NCBI RefSeq assembly: GCF_031180965.1
Contig: NZ_JAPSLH010000001.1
Span: forward strand, 62,001 to 126,000
DNA: 64,000 nt
Direction of reading: 5' to 3'
From: Chelativorans sp.
GTDB taxonomy: Bacteria > Pseudomonadota > Alphaproteobacteria > Rhizobiales > Rhizobiaceae
The notes below the pieces were generated by a model, which saw only the letters and a program-made list of their open reading frames with translations, ran no database searches and was not told where the DNA came from. This document shows positions 7,672-16,823 of this stretch, in pieces; within the stretch, counting starts at the first letter, position 1, and every line of letters starts with the position of its first letter. The translations under genes were made by a program, and so were the position numbers.

Positions 7672-8523
7672 ATGTCGAATATGCTGAAGCCGCTCCTTGC
7701 CGCCTTGTTCCTGGCCCTTCCGTCCGGCGCCTACGCCGCCGATGTGTATGTCCCGGATCTCCCGCCTCCGCCGCCGCCCCAGATCATCGAGAAGGAAGTC
7801 GCGGTCGGCGGCTGGTATCTGCGCGGCGACGTCAACTACCACTGGTCCAAGCTGCGCGGGACTGAATACATCACCTACGGCCCGCCGCCCGGGACCAGCG
7901 AGTTCACCTCGACGGAGCTTGACGGCGCGCTCTCGCTGGGCGCCGGTATCGGCTACCAGATGACCCGTCATTTCCGCACCGACTTCACGGCGGATTACTG
8001 GTTCAAGTCCGATTTCCGCGGCACGACAGCGGGCTTCTGCGGCCCCGTCCCCTGCACCTCGACGGACTCGTCGAGCTACAGCGCGCTTCTGCTGATGGCC
8101 AATGCCTATGTCGATCTCGGCACCTTCAAGGGCATCACACCCTATGTCGGCGCAGGCATCGGCGGCGCCTATGTGAAATGGGACGATCTGCGCAACACGA
8201 TCGGCGAAGACAGCTGGGTGCACAAGGGCGCGAAGGAGTGGCGCTTCGCCTGGTCGCTGATGGCCGGCGCCTCCTACTGCCTCACCCAGAACCTGCAGCT
8301 CGACGCGGGCTACCGCTATACGCGCATCGCCGGCGGACGCATGTTCGAGGAGTCGGGTATCGGCGTCGGACCCGGCTTCGACGACGGCTTCAACGTCCAC
8401 GAAGCGCGCGCGGGTCTGCGTTATTCCTTCGGCGGATCGAACATCAACTGCGCTGTCCCGCAGGTTGTCGCCTACGAGCCGCCAGTCTATGTCCCGCCTG
8501 CAGAGCCGGTGGTCTATAAATAG
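7672..8523 (+). CDS. Outer-membrane beta-barrel protein (Omp25/31-like)
   Basis: A 283-residue barrel protein of the Omp25/31 or OmpA-barrel type. The signal peptide runs to about residue 25, with cleavage after AYA before ADVYVPD. A proline-rich segment follows (LPPPPPPQ). Next are alternating beta strands such as GWYLRGDVNYHWSK and the family-like LDAGYRYTRIAGG, with AGLRYSF near the end. An unusual C-terminal tail is rich in Pro, Val and Tyr (YEPPVYVPPAEPVVYK) and may reach the periplasm or cell wall. ATG 7672 was chosen for its GGGGGA ribosome site; 7666 is an alternative. Likely CtrA-controlled. Confidence 0.88.
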   Translation: MSNMLKPLLAALFLALPSGAYAADVYVPDLPPPPPPQIIEKEVAVGGWYLRGDVNYHWSKLRGTEYITYGPPPGTSEFTSTELDGALSLGAGIGYQMTRHFRTDFTADYWFKSDFRGTTAGFCGPVPCTSTDSSSYSALLLMANAYVDLGTFKGITPYVGAGIGGAYVKWDDLRNTIGEDSWVHKGAKEWRFAWSLMAGASYCLTQNLQLDAGYRYTRIAGGRMFEESGIGVGPGFDDGFNVHEARAGLRYSFGGSNINCAVPQVVAYEPPVYVPPAEPVVYK

Positions 8524-8545
8524 AACTTCCCCGTCCCCCATCCCA

Positions 8546-8574
8546 AGCCGCCCGGCCCCGCCGGGCGGCTTTTT
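8546..8574 (+). terminator. Rho-independent terminator after barrel gene 1
   Basis: AGCCGCCCGG (8546-8555) pairs perfectly with CCGGGCGGCT (8561-8570) over a five-base loop and runs into five T. This separates the two barrel genes into different transcription units. Confidence 0.9.
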
Positions 8575-8612
8575 CGTTTCGGCGGCCGCGCGACGGTAAA
8601 TCTCCGTTATCC

Positions 8613-8628
8613 TTAACCGGCGTTTAAC
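8613..8628 (+). promoter_or_regulatory. CtrA box upstream of second outer-membrane barrel gene
   Basis: TTAACCGGCGTTTAAC is an exact TTAA-N7-TTAA(C) CtrA site, 77 bases before the ATG at 8705. That is nearly the same distance as in the upstream barrel gene. A further GGTTAACAC half-site follows at 8635-8643. Confidence 0.65.
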
Positions 8629-8704
8629 CCGGATGGTTAACACTCTGCCAAAGACGGTGGCGGGGGCAGCTACGCTCCGTCGGCAATTTGCGGAGTGAAA
8701 ATCC

Positions 8705-9403
8705 ATGTGGAAGCCCTGCAGCCTTACCTTGCTCGTCGCGGCCGTGGCGGCTGCAGCGGCATTGCCCGCTGGCGCCGCCGACTACGACCCTCCCCTCGTG
8801 CTCGAGGATGCGCCGAATTACGTGCCCGTGGAGGTGGGGTCAGGCTGGTACCTGCGCGGCGACCTGACCTACAACATCAACGAATCGGTCTACGACCTCG
8901 ACGTGCTCGGCGAGCGGATGGAGAATACCCGCTTCGGCGGCAGCGTCGGTTTCGGCTACCATTTCACCGATTTGCTGCGGGCGGATGTCAATCTCGCCTA
9001 CCTCTCACGGGACAAGTTCGAGCTCGAAGACGGACTGGATGAAATCTCGGCGGAGAACCGCGTGCTTGCCGCGATGGTGAACGGCTATTTCGATCTCGGC
9101 ACCTTCGTCGGGGTCACTCCCTATGTGGGCGCCGGCGCGGGCGTTCTCTACTCAATGCACGAGATCTCGGTGGATTCGCCCACCCTCGGCGTCATGTTCG
9201 AGGCTACCGACAGGCAGTATGAATTCGCCTATGCCCTCAATGCTGGGGTGAATTATCAGGTAACGCAGAACCTTTCCGTCGATCTGGGCTACCAGTATCT
9301 GAGCTCTCCCGGCACACAATATGTGGACGTCGACTCGGGCGACCTCGAGAAAGGGCTCGATTACCACCAGGTCAAGCTCGGCCTGCGATACGATCTCTGG
9401 TGA
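8705..9403 (+). CDS. Outer-membrane beta-barrel protein
   Basis: A 232-residue paralogue of the barrel gene just upstream. It has a signal peptide of about 24 residues ending in AGA before ADYDPP. Both share the strands GWYLRGDLTYNIN and YFDLGTFVGVTPYVGAGAG and the ending VKLGLRYDLW, a terminal aromatic residue as in outer-membrane proteins. It lacks the Pro/Val/Tyr tail of its neighbour. The ATG follows a GGAG ribosome site. A separate promoter with its own CtrA site and its own terminator make it a single-gene unit. Pore activity cannot be inferred. Confidence 0.88.
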   Translation: MWKPCSLTLLVAAVAAAAALPAGAADYDPPLVLEDAPNYVPVEVGSGWYLRGDLTYNINESVYDLDVLGERMENTRFGGSVGFGYHFTDLLRADVNLAYLSRDKFELEDGLDEISAENRVLAAMVNGYFDLGTFVGVTPYVGAGAGVLYSMHEISVDSPTLGVMFEATDRQYEFAYALNAGVNYQVTQNLSVDLGYQYLSSPGTQYVDVDSGDLEKGLDYHQVKLGLRYDLW

Positions 9404-9420
9404 GCTGACGTATGAAAAAA

Positions 9421-9447
9421 GGCCGGCACTGAAGCCGGCCCTTTTTT
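9421..9447. terminator. Bidirectional terminator between barrel gene 2 and symporter gene
   Basis: GGCCGGC (9421-9427) pairs with GCCGGCC (9434-9440) over a six-base loop. It is flanked by six A on the left and six T on the right, so it can stop transcription from both converging genes. Confidence 0.88.
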
Positions 9448-9473
9448 CGTTCTCCGTCTTTCCGTTCGGCCGT

Positions 9474-10841
9474 TCAGGCGGCCTGCGGCGTCGGCTCCGC
9501 ATCGAGCACATCCGCCTCGCCGGCACGGTCGTACCGCGCCTGGTCGAGGATACCCGCGCGCTTGGCGACGATGGTCGGCACCAGCGCCTGGCCCGCCACA
9601 TTGACTGCAGTGCGGCCCATATCGAGGATCGGGTCCACTGCCAGAAGCAGGCCGACGCCCTGAAGCGGCAAGCCGAGCGTCGACAAAGTGAGCGTCAGCA
9701 TCACCACCGCGCCGGTGAGCCCGGCCGTGGCCGCCGACCCGATGACCGAAACGAAGGCGATCAGCAGGTAATCCTGGAAGGCCAGCGGGACATTGTAAAA
9801 TTCGGCGATGAAGATCGCCGCGATGGCCGGATAGATCGCGGCGCAGCCGTCCATCTTGGTCGTCGCTCCAAGCGGCACGGCAAAGGCCGCGTATTCCCGG
9901 GGCACACCGAGTTCGCGCTCGGTTACCGCCTCCGTCACCGGCAGGGTGCCGATCGAGGAGCGCGAGACGAAGGCAAGCTGGATGGCGGGCCAGGCGCCGG
10001 CGAAGTAGCGGACCGGATTGAGGCCGTGGACTGAAAGCAGGACCGGGTAGACGACCAGCAGCACGATGGCGAGGCCGAGATAGACGGCGGCCGAGAACCA
10101 GCCGAGTTGGCCAAGCGTATGCCAACCATACTGGGCCACCGCGTTTCCGAGGAGGCCGATCGTGCCGATCGGCGTCAGCCGGATCACCCACCAGAGGATC
10201 TTGCGCACAACGGCGAGCAGCGACCTGTTGAGCTCCAGGAAGGGCTCGGCCGCCTGACCGACGCGCAATGCCGCGATCCCCACCACGATGGAGACGACGA
10301 GGATCTGCAGGACGTTGAAGTTGAGGGAGGTCGTGGCGGCGCCGTCCGTCAGCTTGGTCGAAGCCTGCAGGCCGAACATGTTCACCGGCACGAGCCCCTT
10401 TAGGAAGTCGAGCCACGAACCGGTGGTGGACGGCGCGGTAGCCGCTGCCGCGTCGATCACCGCGCGGCTGCCCGGCTGGATGATGAGGCCGAGGGCTATG
10501 CCGATGATGACGGCGATCACCGCGGTTATGGCGAACCAGAGAAGGGTCTGCCACACCAGCGCGGCGGCATTGGACAATTCGCGCAGATTGCTGATGGACG
10601 CGACGATGGCCGTGAAGATCAGCGGCGGCACAAGCACCCGCAGCAACTGGACGAATATCGAGCCGATCGTCTGCAGGGTCTGGGCGAGCCAGTTGGGATT
10701 TCCGTCCGGACCGGTGCCCATTTCGCGGGCAATCAGGCCGAGAACGAGGCCGATCACCATCGCGGTGAGGACCTGAAAGCCGAAAGAACGGTAGAAGGGC
10801 TTCGGCTCCGCCGGCCGGGACGTCTGGGTTTGCGTAGTCAT
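9474..10841 (-). CDS. Dicarboxylate/amino acid:cation symporter (DAACS/SDF family)
   Basis: A 455-residue inner-membrane transporter of the sodium:dicarboxylate/glutamate symporter family. The N-terminal helix FGFQVLTAMVIGLVLGLIA and the later conserved block FAVPLGATTKMDGCAAIYPAIAAIF with the preceding hairpin SRSSIGTLPVTE match the substrate and ion-binding HP1/HP2 region. Eight membrane spans are expected. It imports C4-dicarboxylates, glutamate or aspartate; the substrate cannot be set from sequence. It is transcribed away from serC, and an inverted repeat 100 bases upstream may be its operator. Confidence 0.92.
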   Translation of the reverse strand: MTTQTQTSRPAEPKPFYRSFGFQVLTAMVIGLVLGLIAREMGTGPDGNPNWLAQTLQTIGSIFVQLLRVLVPPLIFTAIVASISNLRELSNAAALVWQTLLWFAITAVIAVIIGIALGLIIQPGSRAVIDAAAATAPSTTGSWLDFLKGLVPVNMFGLQASTKLTDGAATTSLNFNVLQILVVSIVVGIAALRVGQAAEPFLELNRSLLAVVRKILWWVIRLTPIGTIGLLGNAVAQYGWHTLGQLGWFSAAVYLGLAIVLLVVYPVLLSVHGLNPVRYFAGAWPAIQLAFVSRSSIGTLPVTEAVTERELGVPREYAAFAVPLGATTKMDGCAAIYPAIAAIFIAEFYNVPLAFQDYLLIAFVSVIGSAATAGLTGAVVMLTLTLSTLGLPLQGVGLLLAVDPILDMGRTAVNVAGQALVPTIVAKRAGILDQARYDRAGEADVLDAEPTPQAA

Positions 10842-10941
10842 GGCGAAAACTCTTGTAGGTTACCGAGGAATAGATGGAGCGCCTCTGAAGAGGAAACAGC
10901 CTCGGGAATGATCTTCTATGTAGGGTCAGAGAGCCCCGTTT

Positions 10942-10961
10942 GTGAGATATGCAATTCTCAC
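10942..10961. promoter_or_regulatory. Inverted repeat, candidate operator
   Basis: GTGAGA-N8-TCTCAC is a perfect 6+6 palindrome, 101 bases upstream of the symporter start. Its form suits a dimeric regulator of GntR, LacI or similar type. The protein that binds it is unknown. Confidence 0.45.
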
Positions 10962-11138
10962 TGAAGGGCAGATTGCGCACAATCTTTCCCCCATCTTCCC
11001 GGATTGGGAAAGGCGACGAGGCTGCGGCACGCCCTCACCGGCGCGCTGAAGCTGAAGGGGCGGGCGGAAGCCATGACGCGTTTGGCATCACTGCCACTTG
11101 CGCTCTGCCGCGACTTCGATTAACGCCGTCCGTGGGCC

Positions 11139-11165
11139 ACCCCTCCCCACCGAGGGGCGTGCTAT
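11139..11165 (+). promoter_or_regulatory. serC leader hairpin (possible serC-type RNA element)
   Basis: CCCCTC and GAGGGG pair over CCCACC just upstream of the serC ribosome site (AGGATAGGAA). A conserved RNA motif called serC is known before serC genes in Rhizobiales, and this hairpin sits in the right place. I could not match it to the published consensus from memory, so the identity is tentative. Confidence 0.35.
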
Positions 11166-11184
11166 CTGGAAGGATAGGAACATC

Positions 11185-12357
11185 ATGACCAAGCTCGCTA
11201 AGCCGGACCGCCGTCCGGCCAATCCCCATTTCTCTTCAGGACCCTGCGCAAAGCGCCCCGGCTGGACGGTCGAGGCTCTGAAAGGCGCTGCCCTCGGCCG
11301 CTCGCATCGCGCCAAGATCGGCAAGGAAAAGCTCAGCCGAGCCATCACGCTCACGCGCGAAGTCCTTCAGGTTCCCGCCGACTACCGAATCGGTATCGTT
11401 CCCGCCTCAGACACCGGCGCCGTCGAGATGGCGCTATGGTCGCTGCTCGGGGAGCGCGGCGTCGACATGCTCGCCTGGGAATCCTTCGGGTTGGGCTGGG
11501 TGACCGACGTGGTCAAGCAGCTGAAGCTAAAAGATGTCCGCCGTCTGGAGGCCGGCTACGGCCAGCTGCCCGACCTCGCGCAGATCGATTTCGACCGCGA
11601 CGTGGTCTTTACCTGGAACGGCACGACCTCCGGCGTGCGGGTGCCGAACGGCGATTTCATCCCTGTGGAGCGCAAGGGACTCACCATCTGCGACGCCACT
11701 TCGGCAGCCTTCGCCCAGCGGCTCGACTTCGCCAAGCTGGACGTGGTGACCTTCTCCTGGCAAAAAGTGCTGGGCGGCGAGGCCGCACACGGCATGCTGA
11801 TCCTCTCGCCGCGCGCGGTGGAACGGCTCGAAAGCTACGTGCCCGCCTGGCCGCTGCCGAAGATCTTCCGTCTGACTGCGGGCGGCAAGCTCATCGAAGG
11901 CATCTTCAAGGGCGAGACGATCAACACGCCCTCGATGCTCTGCGTGGAAGACTATCTCGACGCTCTAGAATGGGCAAAGTCGGTCGGCGGGCTGGACGGC
12001 CTGATCGAGCGGGCGGACGCGAATTTCGCCGTCATCGACCGCTTCGTGGAGGAAAGCCGCTGGCTCGGCCACCTCGCGGAAGATCCGGCGACGCGCTCGA
12101 ACACTTCCGTGTGCCTCTCCATCGTGGATGAGGCGGTAACGCGCCTCGACGCTGAGGCCAAGGCCGCCTTTGCCAAGGGACTGGTCTCCCTATTGGAGAA
12201 GGAAGGCGTCGCCTATGATATCGGCCACTATCGCGATGCCCCTCCGGGACTGCGCATCTGGGCCGGCGCCACGGTCGAAAGCTCCGATCTTGAGGCACTG
12301 ATGCCGTGGCTCGACTGGGCTTTCCAGGAGCAGAAGGCGGCGCTGCAGCCCGCCTGA
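11185..12357 (+). CDS. serC: Phosphoserine aminotransferase
   Basis: Makes 3-phosphoserine from 3-phosphohydroxypyruvate and glutamate, the second step of serine synthesis; it also serves in B6 synthesis in many bacteria. It has 390 residues, of the alphaproteobacterial type ([15 protein letters not shown] at the start). The PLP lysine is Lys194 in [18 protein letters not shown] 11185 has a good AGGATAGGA site; the frame from 11098 has no family match before it. serA follows 58 bases later, so the two form a serine operon. Confidence 0.96.
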   Translation: MTKLAKPDRRPANPHFSSGPCAKRPGWTVEALKGAALGRSHRAKIGKEKLSRAITLTREVLQVPADYRIGIVPASDTGAVEMALWSLLGERGVDMLAWESFGLGWVTDVVKQLKLKDVRRLEAGYGQLPDLAQIDFDRDVVFTWNGTTSGVRVPNGDFIPVERKGLTICDATSAAFAQRLDFAKLDVVTFSWQKVLGGEAAHGMLILSPRAVERLESYVPAWPLPKIFRLTAGGKLIEGIFKGETINTPSMLCVEDYLDALEWAKSVGGLDGLIERADANFAVIDRFVEESRWLGHLAEDPATRSNTSVCLSIVDEAVTRLDAEAKAAFAKGLVSLLEKEGVAYDIGHYRDAPPGLRIWAGATVESSDLEALMPWLDWAFQEQKAALQPA

Positions 12358-12415
12358 CTGTTCGGCGCGCGCTGCGTCGCCCTCTCCCGTTCGCCTCACT
12401 CAATGGAGTCCAGAA

Positions 12416-14014
12416 ATGGCCCCTCGCGTTCTCGTTTCCGACCAGCTTTCGCCGACCGCCGTGGAAATCTTCCGCCAGCGCGGCGTCGAGGTCGACTACC
12501 AGCCCGATCTCGGCAAGGACAAGGAAAGGCTCCTGTCCGTGATCGGTGAATATGACGGCCTTGCGATCCGCTCGGCCACCAAGGTCACGGAAAAGCTGAT
12601 CAACGCCGCCACAAGGCTGAAGGTGGTGGGGCGCGCCGGCATCGGCGTCGACAATGTCGATATCCCCGCCGCCTCGCGCCGCGGCATCATCGTGATGAAT
12701 ACGCCCTTCGGCAATTCCATAACGACGGCCGAGCATGCCATCGCCCTGCTCTTTGCCGTGGCGCGGCAGATTCCGGAGGCGAACGCCTCCACCCACGCCG
12801 GAAAGTGGGAGAAGAACCGCTTCATGGGCGTGGAGATCACCGGCAAGACGCTGGGCGTGATCGGCTGCGGCAATATCGGCTCCGTGGTGGCCATGCGCGC
12901 GATCGGGCTGAAAATGCATGTTGTGGCCTTCGATCCCTTCCTTTCGGAGGACCGGGCGGAAGAGCTGGGCGTGGAAAAGGTGGAGCTCGACGAGCTCTTC
13001 GCGCGCGCCGACTTCATCACCCTGCACACGCCGCTCACCGACAAGACGCGCGGCATCATCAATGCCGGTGCCATCGCCAAGATGAAGGACGGGGTGCGCA
13101 TCATCAACTGCGCCCGCGGCGGGCTGATCGTGGAGGCCGATCTCGTCGCGGCGCTCAAGTCCGGCAAGGTGGCTGGCGCCGGCATCGACGTGTTCGAGAA
13201 CGAGCCGGCCACCCAGAACCCGCTCTTCAACCTGCCCAATGTGGTCTGCACACCGCATCTCGGCGCCTCCACAATGGAGGCGCAGGAGAATGTGGCGCTG
13301 CAGGTGGCCGAGCAGATGTCGGACTATCTGATCAAGGGCGCCGTGACCAACGCCATCAACATGCCGTCCATCACGGCGGAAGAAGCGCCGCGCCTGAAAC
13401 CCTTCATCAAGCTGGCCGAGGTGCTCGGCGCTTTCGTCGGGCAGGTCACCGACGAGCCGATCGAGGAGGTGGAGATCCTTTTCGACGGCTCGACCGCCGC
13501 GATGAACACGCGCGCGCTGATCAGCGCGGCGCTCGCGGGTCTCATCCGCCCGCAGGTCGCCGACGTCAACATGGTCTCGGCCCCACTCATGGTGAAAGAG
13601 CGCGGCATCATCGTCGCCGAGGTAAAGCGCGACAAGTCGGGCGTGTTCGACGGCTATATCAAGCTGACGGTGAAGACCGCTGAGCGCACGCGCTCGATCG
13701 CCGGCACCTGCTTTTCCGACGGGAAGCCGCGCTTCATTCAGATCAAGGGCATCAACCTCGACGCCGAGGTTGGCGAGCACATGCTCTACACGACCAATTC
13801 CGACACGCCGGGCATTGTCGGCCTGCTCGGCACGATCTGCGGCAGGAACGGGGTGAACATCGCCAACTTTCAGCTTGGCCGCAACCGGCCCGGGGGCGAT
13901 GCCATCGCGCTGCTCTATCTCGACGCCCCCTTCCCCGAGAATGTGCTCAACGAGCTCCTGTCGGCCGGCTCCATCATGTCGGCAAGGCGGCTGCGCTTCG
14001 ACGTGGGGGTGTGA
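12416..14014 (+). CDS. serA: D-3-phosphoglycerate dehydrogenase
   Basis: Oxidises 3-phosphoglycerate to 3-phosphohydroxypyruvate with NAD, the first step of serine synthesis. It has 532 residues, the long form with catalytic, NAD-binding, intervening (ASB) and C-terminal ACT domains. The NAD fold is seen as LGVIGCGNIGSVVA, with the catalytic region INCARGGLIVEADL and the His in VVCTPHLGAST. The ACT domain (SDTPGIVGLLGTICGRNGVN) is the usual serine-feedback site. The frame opposite is a long GC-driven shadow. It is the second gene of the serC-serA pair. Confidence 0.97.
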   Translation: MAPRVLVSDQLSPTAVEIFRQRGVEVDYQPDLGKDKERLLSVIGEYDGLAIRSATKVTEKLINAATRLKVVGRAGIGVDNVDIPAASRRGIIVMNTPFGNSITTAEHAIALLFAVARQIPEANASTHAGKWEKNRFMGVEITGKTLGVIGCGNIGSVVAMRAIGLKMHVVAFDPFLSEDRAEELGVEKVELDELFARADFITLHTPLTDKTRGIINAGAIAKMKDGVRIINCARGGLIVEADLVAALKSGKVAGAGIDVFENEPATQNPLFNLPNVVCTPHLGASTMEAQENVALQVAEQMSDYLIKGAVTNAINMPSITAEEAPRLKPFIKLAEVLGAFVGQVTDEPIEEVEILFDGSTAAMNTRALISAALAGLIRPQVADVNMVSAPLMVKERGIIVAEVKRDKSGVFDGYIKLTVKTAERTRSIAGTCFSDGKPRFIQIKGINLDAEVGEHMLYTTNSDTPGIVGLLGTICGRNGVNIANFQLGRNRPGGDAIALLYLDAPFPENVLNELLSAGSIMSARRLRFDVGV

Positions 14015-14168
14015 CTACTCGCCCCGCGAATCAATCAGGCGGATTCTCGGATCTTCAAAATGCCTGATGTTCCGGGTCGCGAGCGCCGCGCCGCGAGAGA
14101 TAGCGATACCCGCAATCCGCGTGGCGCGGGTATCGATGTTGCGGCCCTGGGCATACGTTGGGCGACGA
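14015..14168 (-). pseudogene. Remnant of a PIN-domain toxin (VapC/FitB-like), C-terminal tail only
   Basis: Read on the minus strand, about 49 codons ending in TAG give GRNIDTRATRIAGIAISRG followed by AALATRNIRHFED and RLIDSRGE. This is the typical end of VapC/FitB PIN toxins (family pattern GRPIDTRDAQIAGIALSRGA..LATRNVRHF). The catalytic Asp expected in TRDAQ is replaced (TRATR). Everything upstream is missing, as is any antitoxin gene. The fragment abuts serA and the downstream EamA gene, so it is a dead remnant of a toxin-antitoxin locus. Confidence 0.7.
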
Positions 14169-14204
14169 TCCTTGCGGCCCCCTCCGCCGCGTCCGCGTTT
14201 CTGA

Positions 14205-15131
14205 TCATCTCCCGTCCATCGGCGCCCTGACGCGCGGCGGAAGAGGCATGCTCTTGCGGCCGCTGTATTCGGCGAGCCAGATGCCGCAGAACACCAGGAC
14301 CAGCGCGACTGCGTGGAACAGGTGGAAGACCTCGCCCAGGATCAGGATCGAAAGCAGCGTTCCGAAGATCGGCACCAGGTTGACGAAGAGCCCGGCGCGG
14401 TTGGCGCCGATGAGTTCGTTGCCGCGGATATAGAAGACCTGGGCCAGGAAGGACGGGAACAGGGCGACATAGGCCACGATCATCCAGCCCGTGCGGTCCG
14501 GCACGACGAGGTTGCCCGCCGCGATTTCCCATGCGGCAAGCGGGATGGAGCTCAGACAGGCGGCGCTTGCGAGTACGGTGATCATGCTCAGCCAGTGGAT
14601 CTCCGGCTTGAACCGCAGGGCAATCGTGTAGACGCCGTAGGCCACGACGGCAAACAGCATCAAGAGGTCGCCGAAATTGATGTCGAGTTCCGCAAGCCGC
14701 AGGAGATCGCCATGGCTCGCCGTCAACCCGACGCCGATCAGCGACAGCACGAATCCGGCAAGCTGCAGGAGACTCGCTTTCACGCCGAACAGCAGGAAAT
14801 TGGCGACGATGATCACCAGGGGGATTGCTCCCTGCTCGATCGAGACATTGACGGCAGAGGTGAAGGCAAGAGCGCTGTACATGGTGGCGTTGAAGCAGGT
14901 GAAGCCGATCACGCCGAGCAGTCCGAGGAGCGGCAGGTTTCCTCTGACCTGCGGCCAGTCGCGCCGCAGCGGCTTCCAAGCAAAGGGCAGGAGGATCGCA
15001 AGCGCCAGCACCCAGCGTAAAAAGGTAAGCGCCATGGGCGAGACATGGCCGACCGCAAGCTTGCCCGCGACGGCGTTTCCACCCCAAAAGAGCGTTGTCA
15101 GAAGCAGCAGGGGATAGGCGGAATTGTGCAT
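14205..15131 (-). CDS. EamA/DMT-superfamily transporter
   Basis: A 308-residue inner-membrane protein with ten predicted spans in two EamA repeats (first repeat from PLLLLTTLFWGGNAVAGKLA, second from LLMLFAVVAYGVYTIALRFK). Proteins of this type mostly export metabolites or amino acids; the substrate is unknown. The start MHNSAYPLL places the first helix at the N-terminus; the open frame runs 150 codons further but overlaps the purA promoter and coding region. It diverges from purA. Confidence 0.9.
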   Translation of the reverse strand: MHNSAYPLLLLTTLFWGGNAVAGKLAVGHVSPMALTFLRWVLALAILLPFAWKPLRRDWPQVRGNLPLLGLLGVIGFTCFNATMYSALAFTSAVNVSIEQGAIPLVIIVANFLLFGVKASLLQLAGFVLSLIGVGLTASHGDLLRLAELDINFGDLLMLFAVVAYGVYTIALRFKPEIHWLSMITVLASAACLSSIPLAAWEIAAGNLVVPDRTGWMIVAYVALFPSFLAQVFYIRGNELIGANRAGLFVNLVPIFGTLLSILILGEVFHLFHAVALVLVFCGIWLAEYSGRKSMPLPPRVRAPMDGR

Positions 15132-15317
15132 GCGGCCCCGGTCGGATGTGACTGCCCGGAGGGATAAAGCATCTTTCCGGCCGATGCGCCATGCCGCCGG
15201 AATTGTCGGGCTGCCCTGTGCCGAGCGAAAGAGGGGTCGCAAGAGCGGCGGCATGTCTGTATAGAGCCCCTGGTTTCCATGGCCGGCCCAGTCCGGCCGG
15301 CAGGAAGGACGGAACTG

Positions 15318-16616
<1,299 letters not shown>

Positions 16617-16823
16617 CGACTTGCGCTTTGCACCCTTTCGGGACAAAAGCGGAATGACGAGGCTTGGGGGCAGGAACTTTGATCTTGCGCGCAGGAGCTT
16701 GCATCCATGCGCCACCTTCAGTTCCATTTCTCGAACCGGGTTGTAGGTTGACCACATTTTCGCGCGACTTGTCGCCGAGTGTGGCCGGATCGGCGGGCAA
16801 GGCAGGAGCGGGCGTTTTAGATC

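Larger units (their letters stand above)
10842..11184. other. Divergent promoter region between symporter and serC
   Basis: No gene is supported in these 343 bases. They hold the palindrome at 10942-10961 (nearer the symporter) and a GC-rich hairpin leader just before serC. The middle part (11000-11100) shows nothing recognisable. Confidence 0.6.

Noticed and set aside
9361-10980. 539-codon frame on the same strand as the symporter gene
   Set aside because: It is an out-of-frame shadow of the symporter gene; the true frame (9474-10841) has clear SDF-family motifs.
12032-13780. 582-codon open frame opposite serC/serA
   Set aside because: It runs antisense to two certain genes, has no family match and an Arg/Gly/His-rich composition typical of GC-driven shadow frames.
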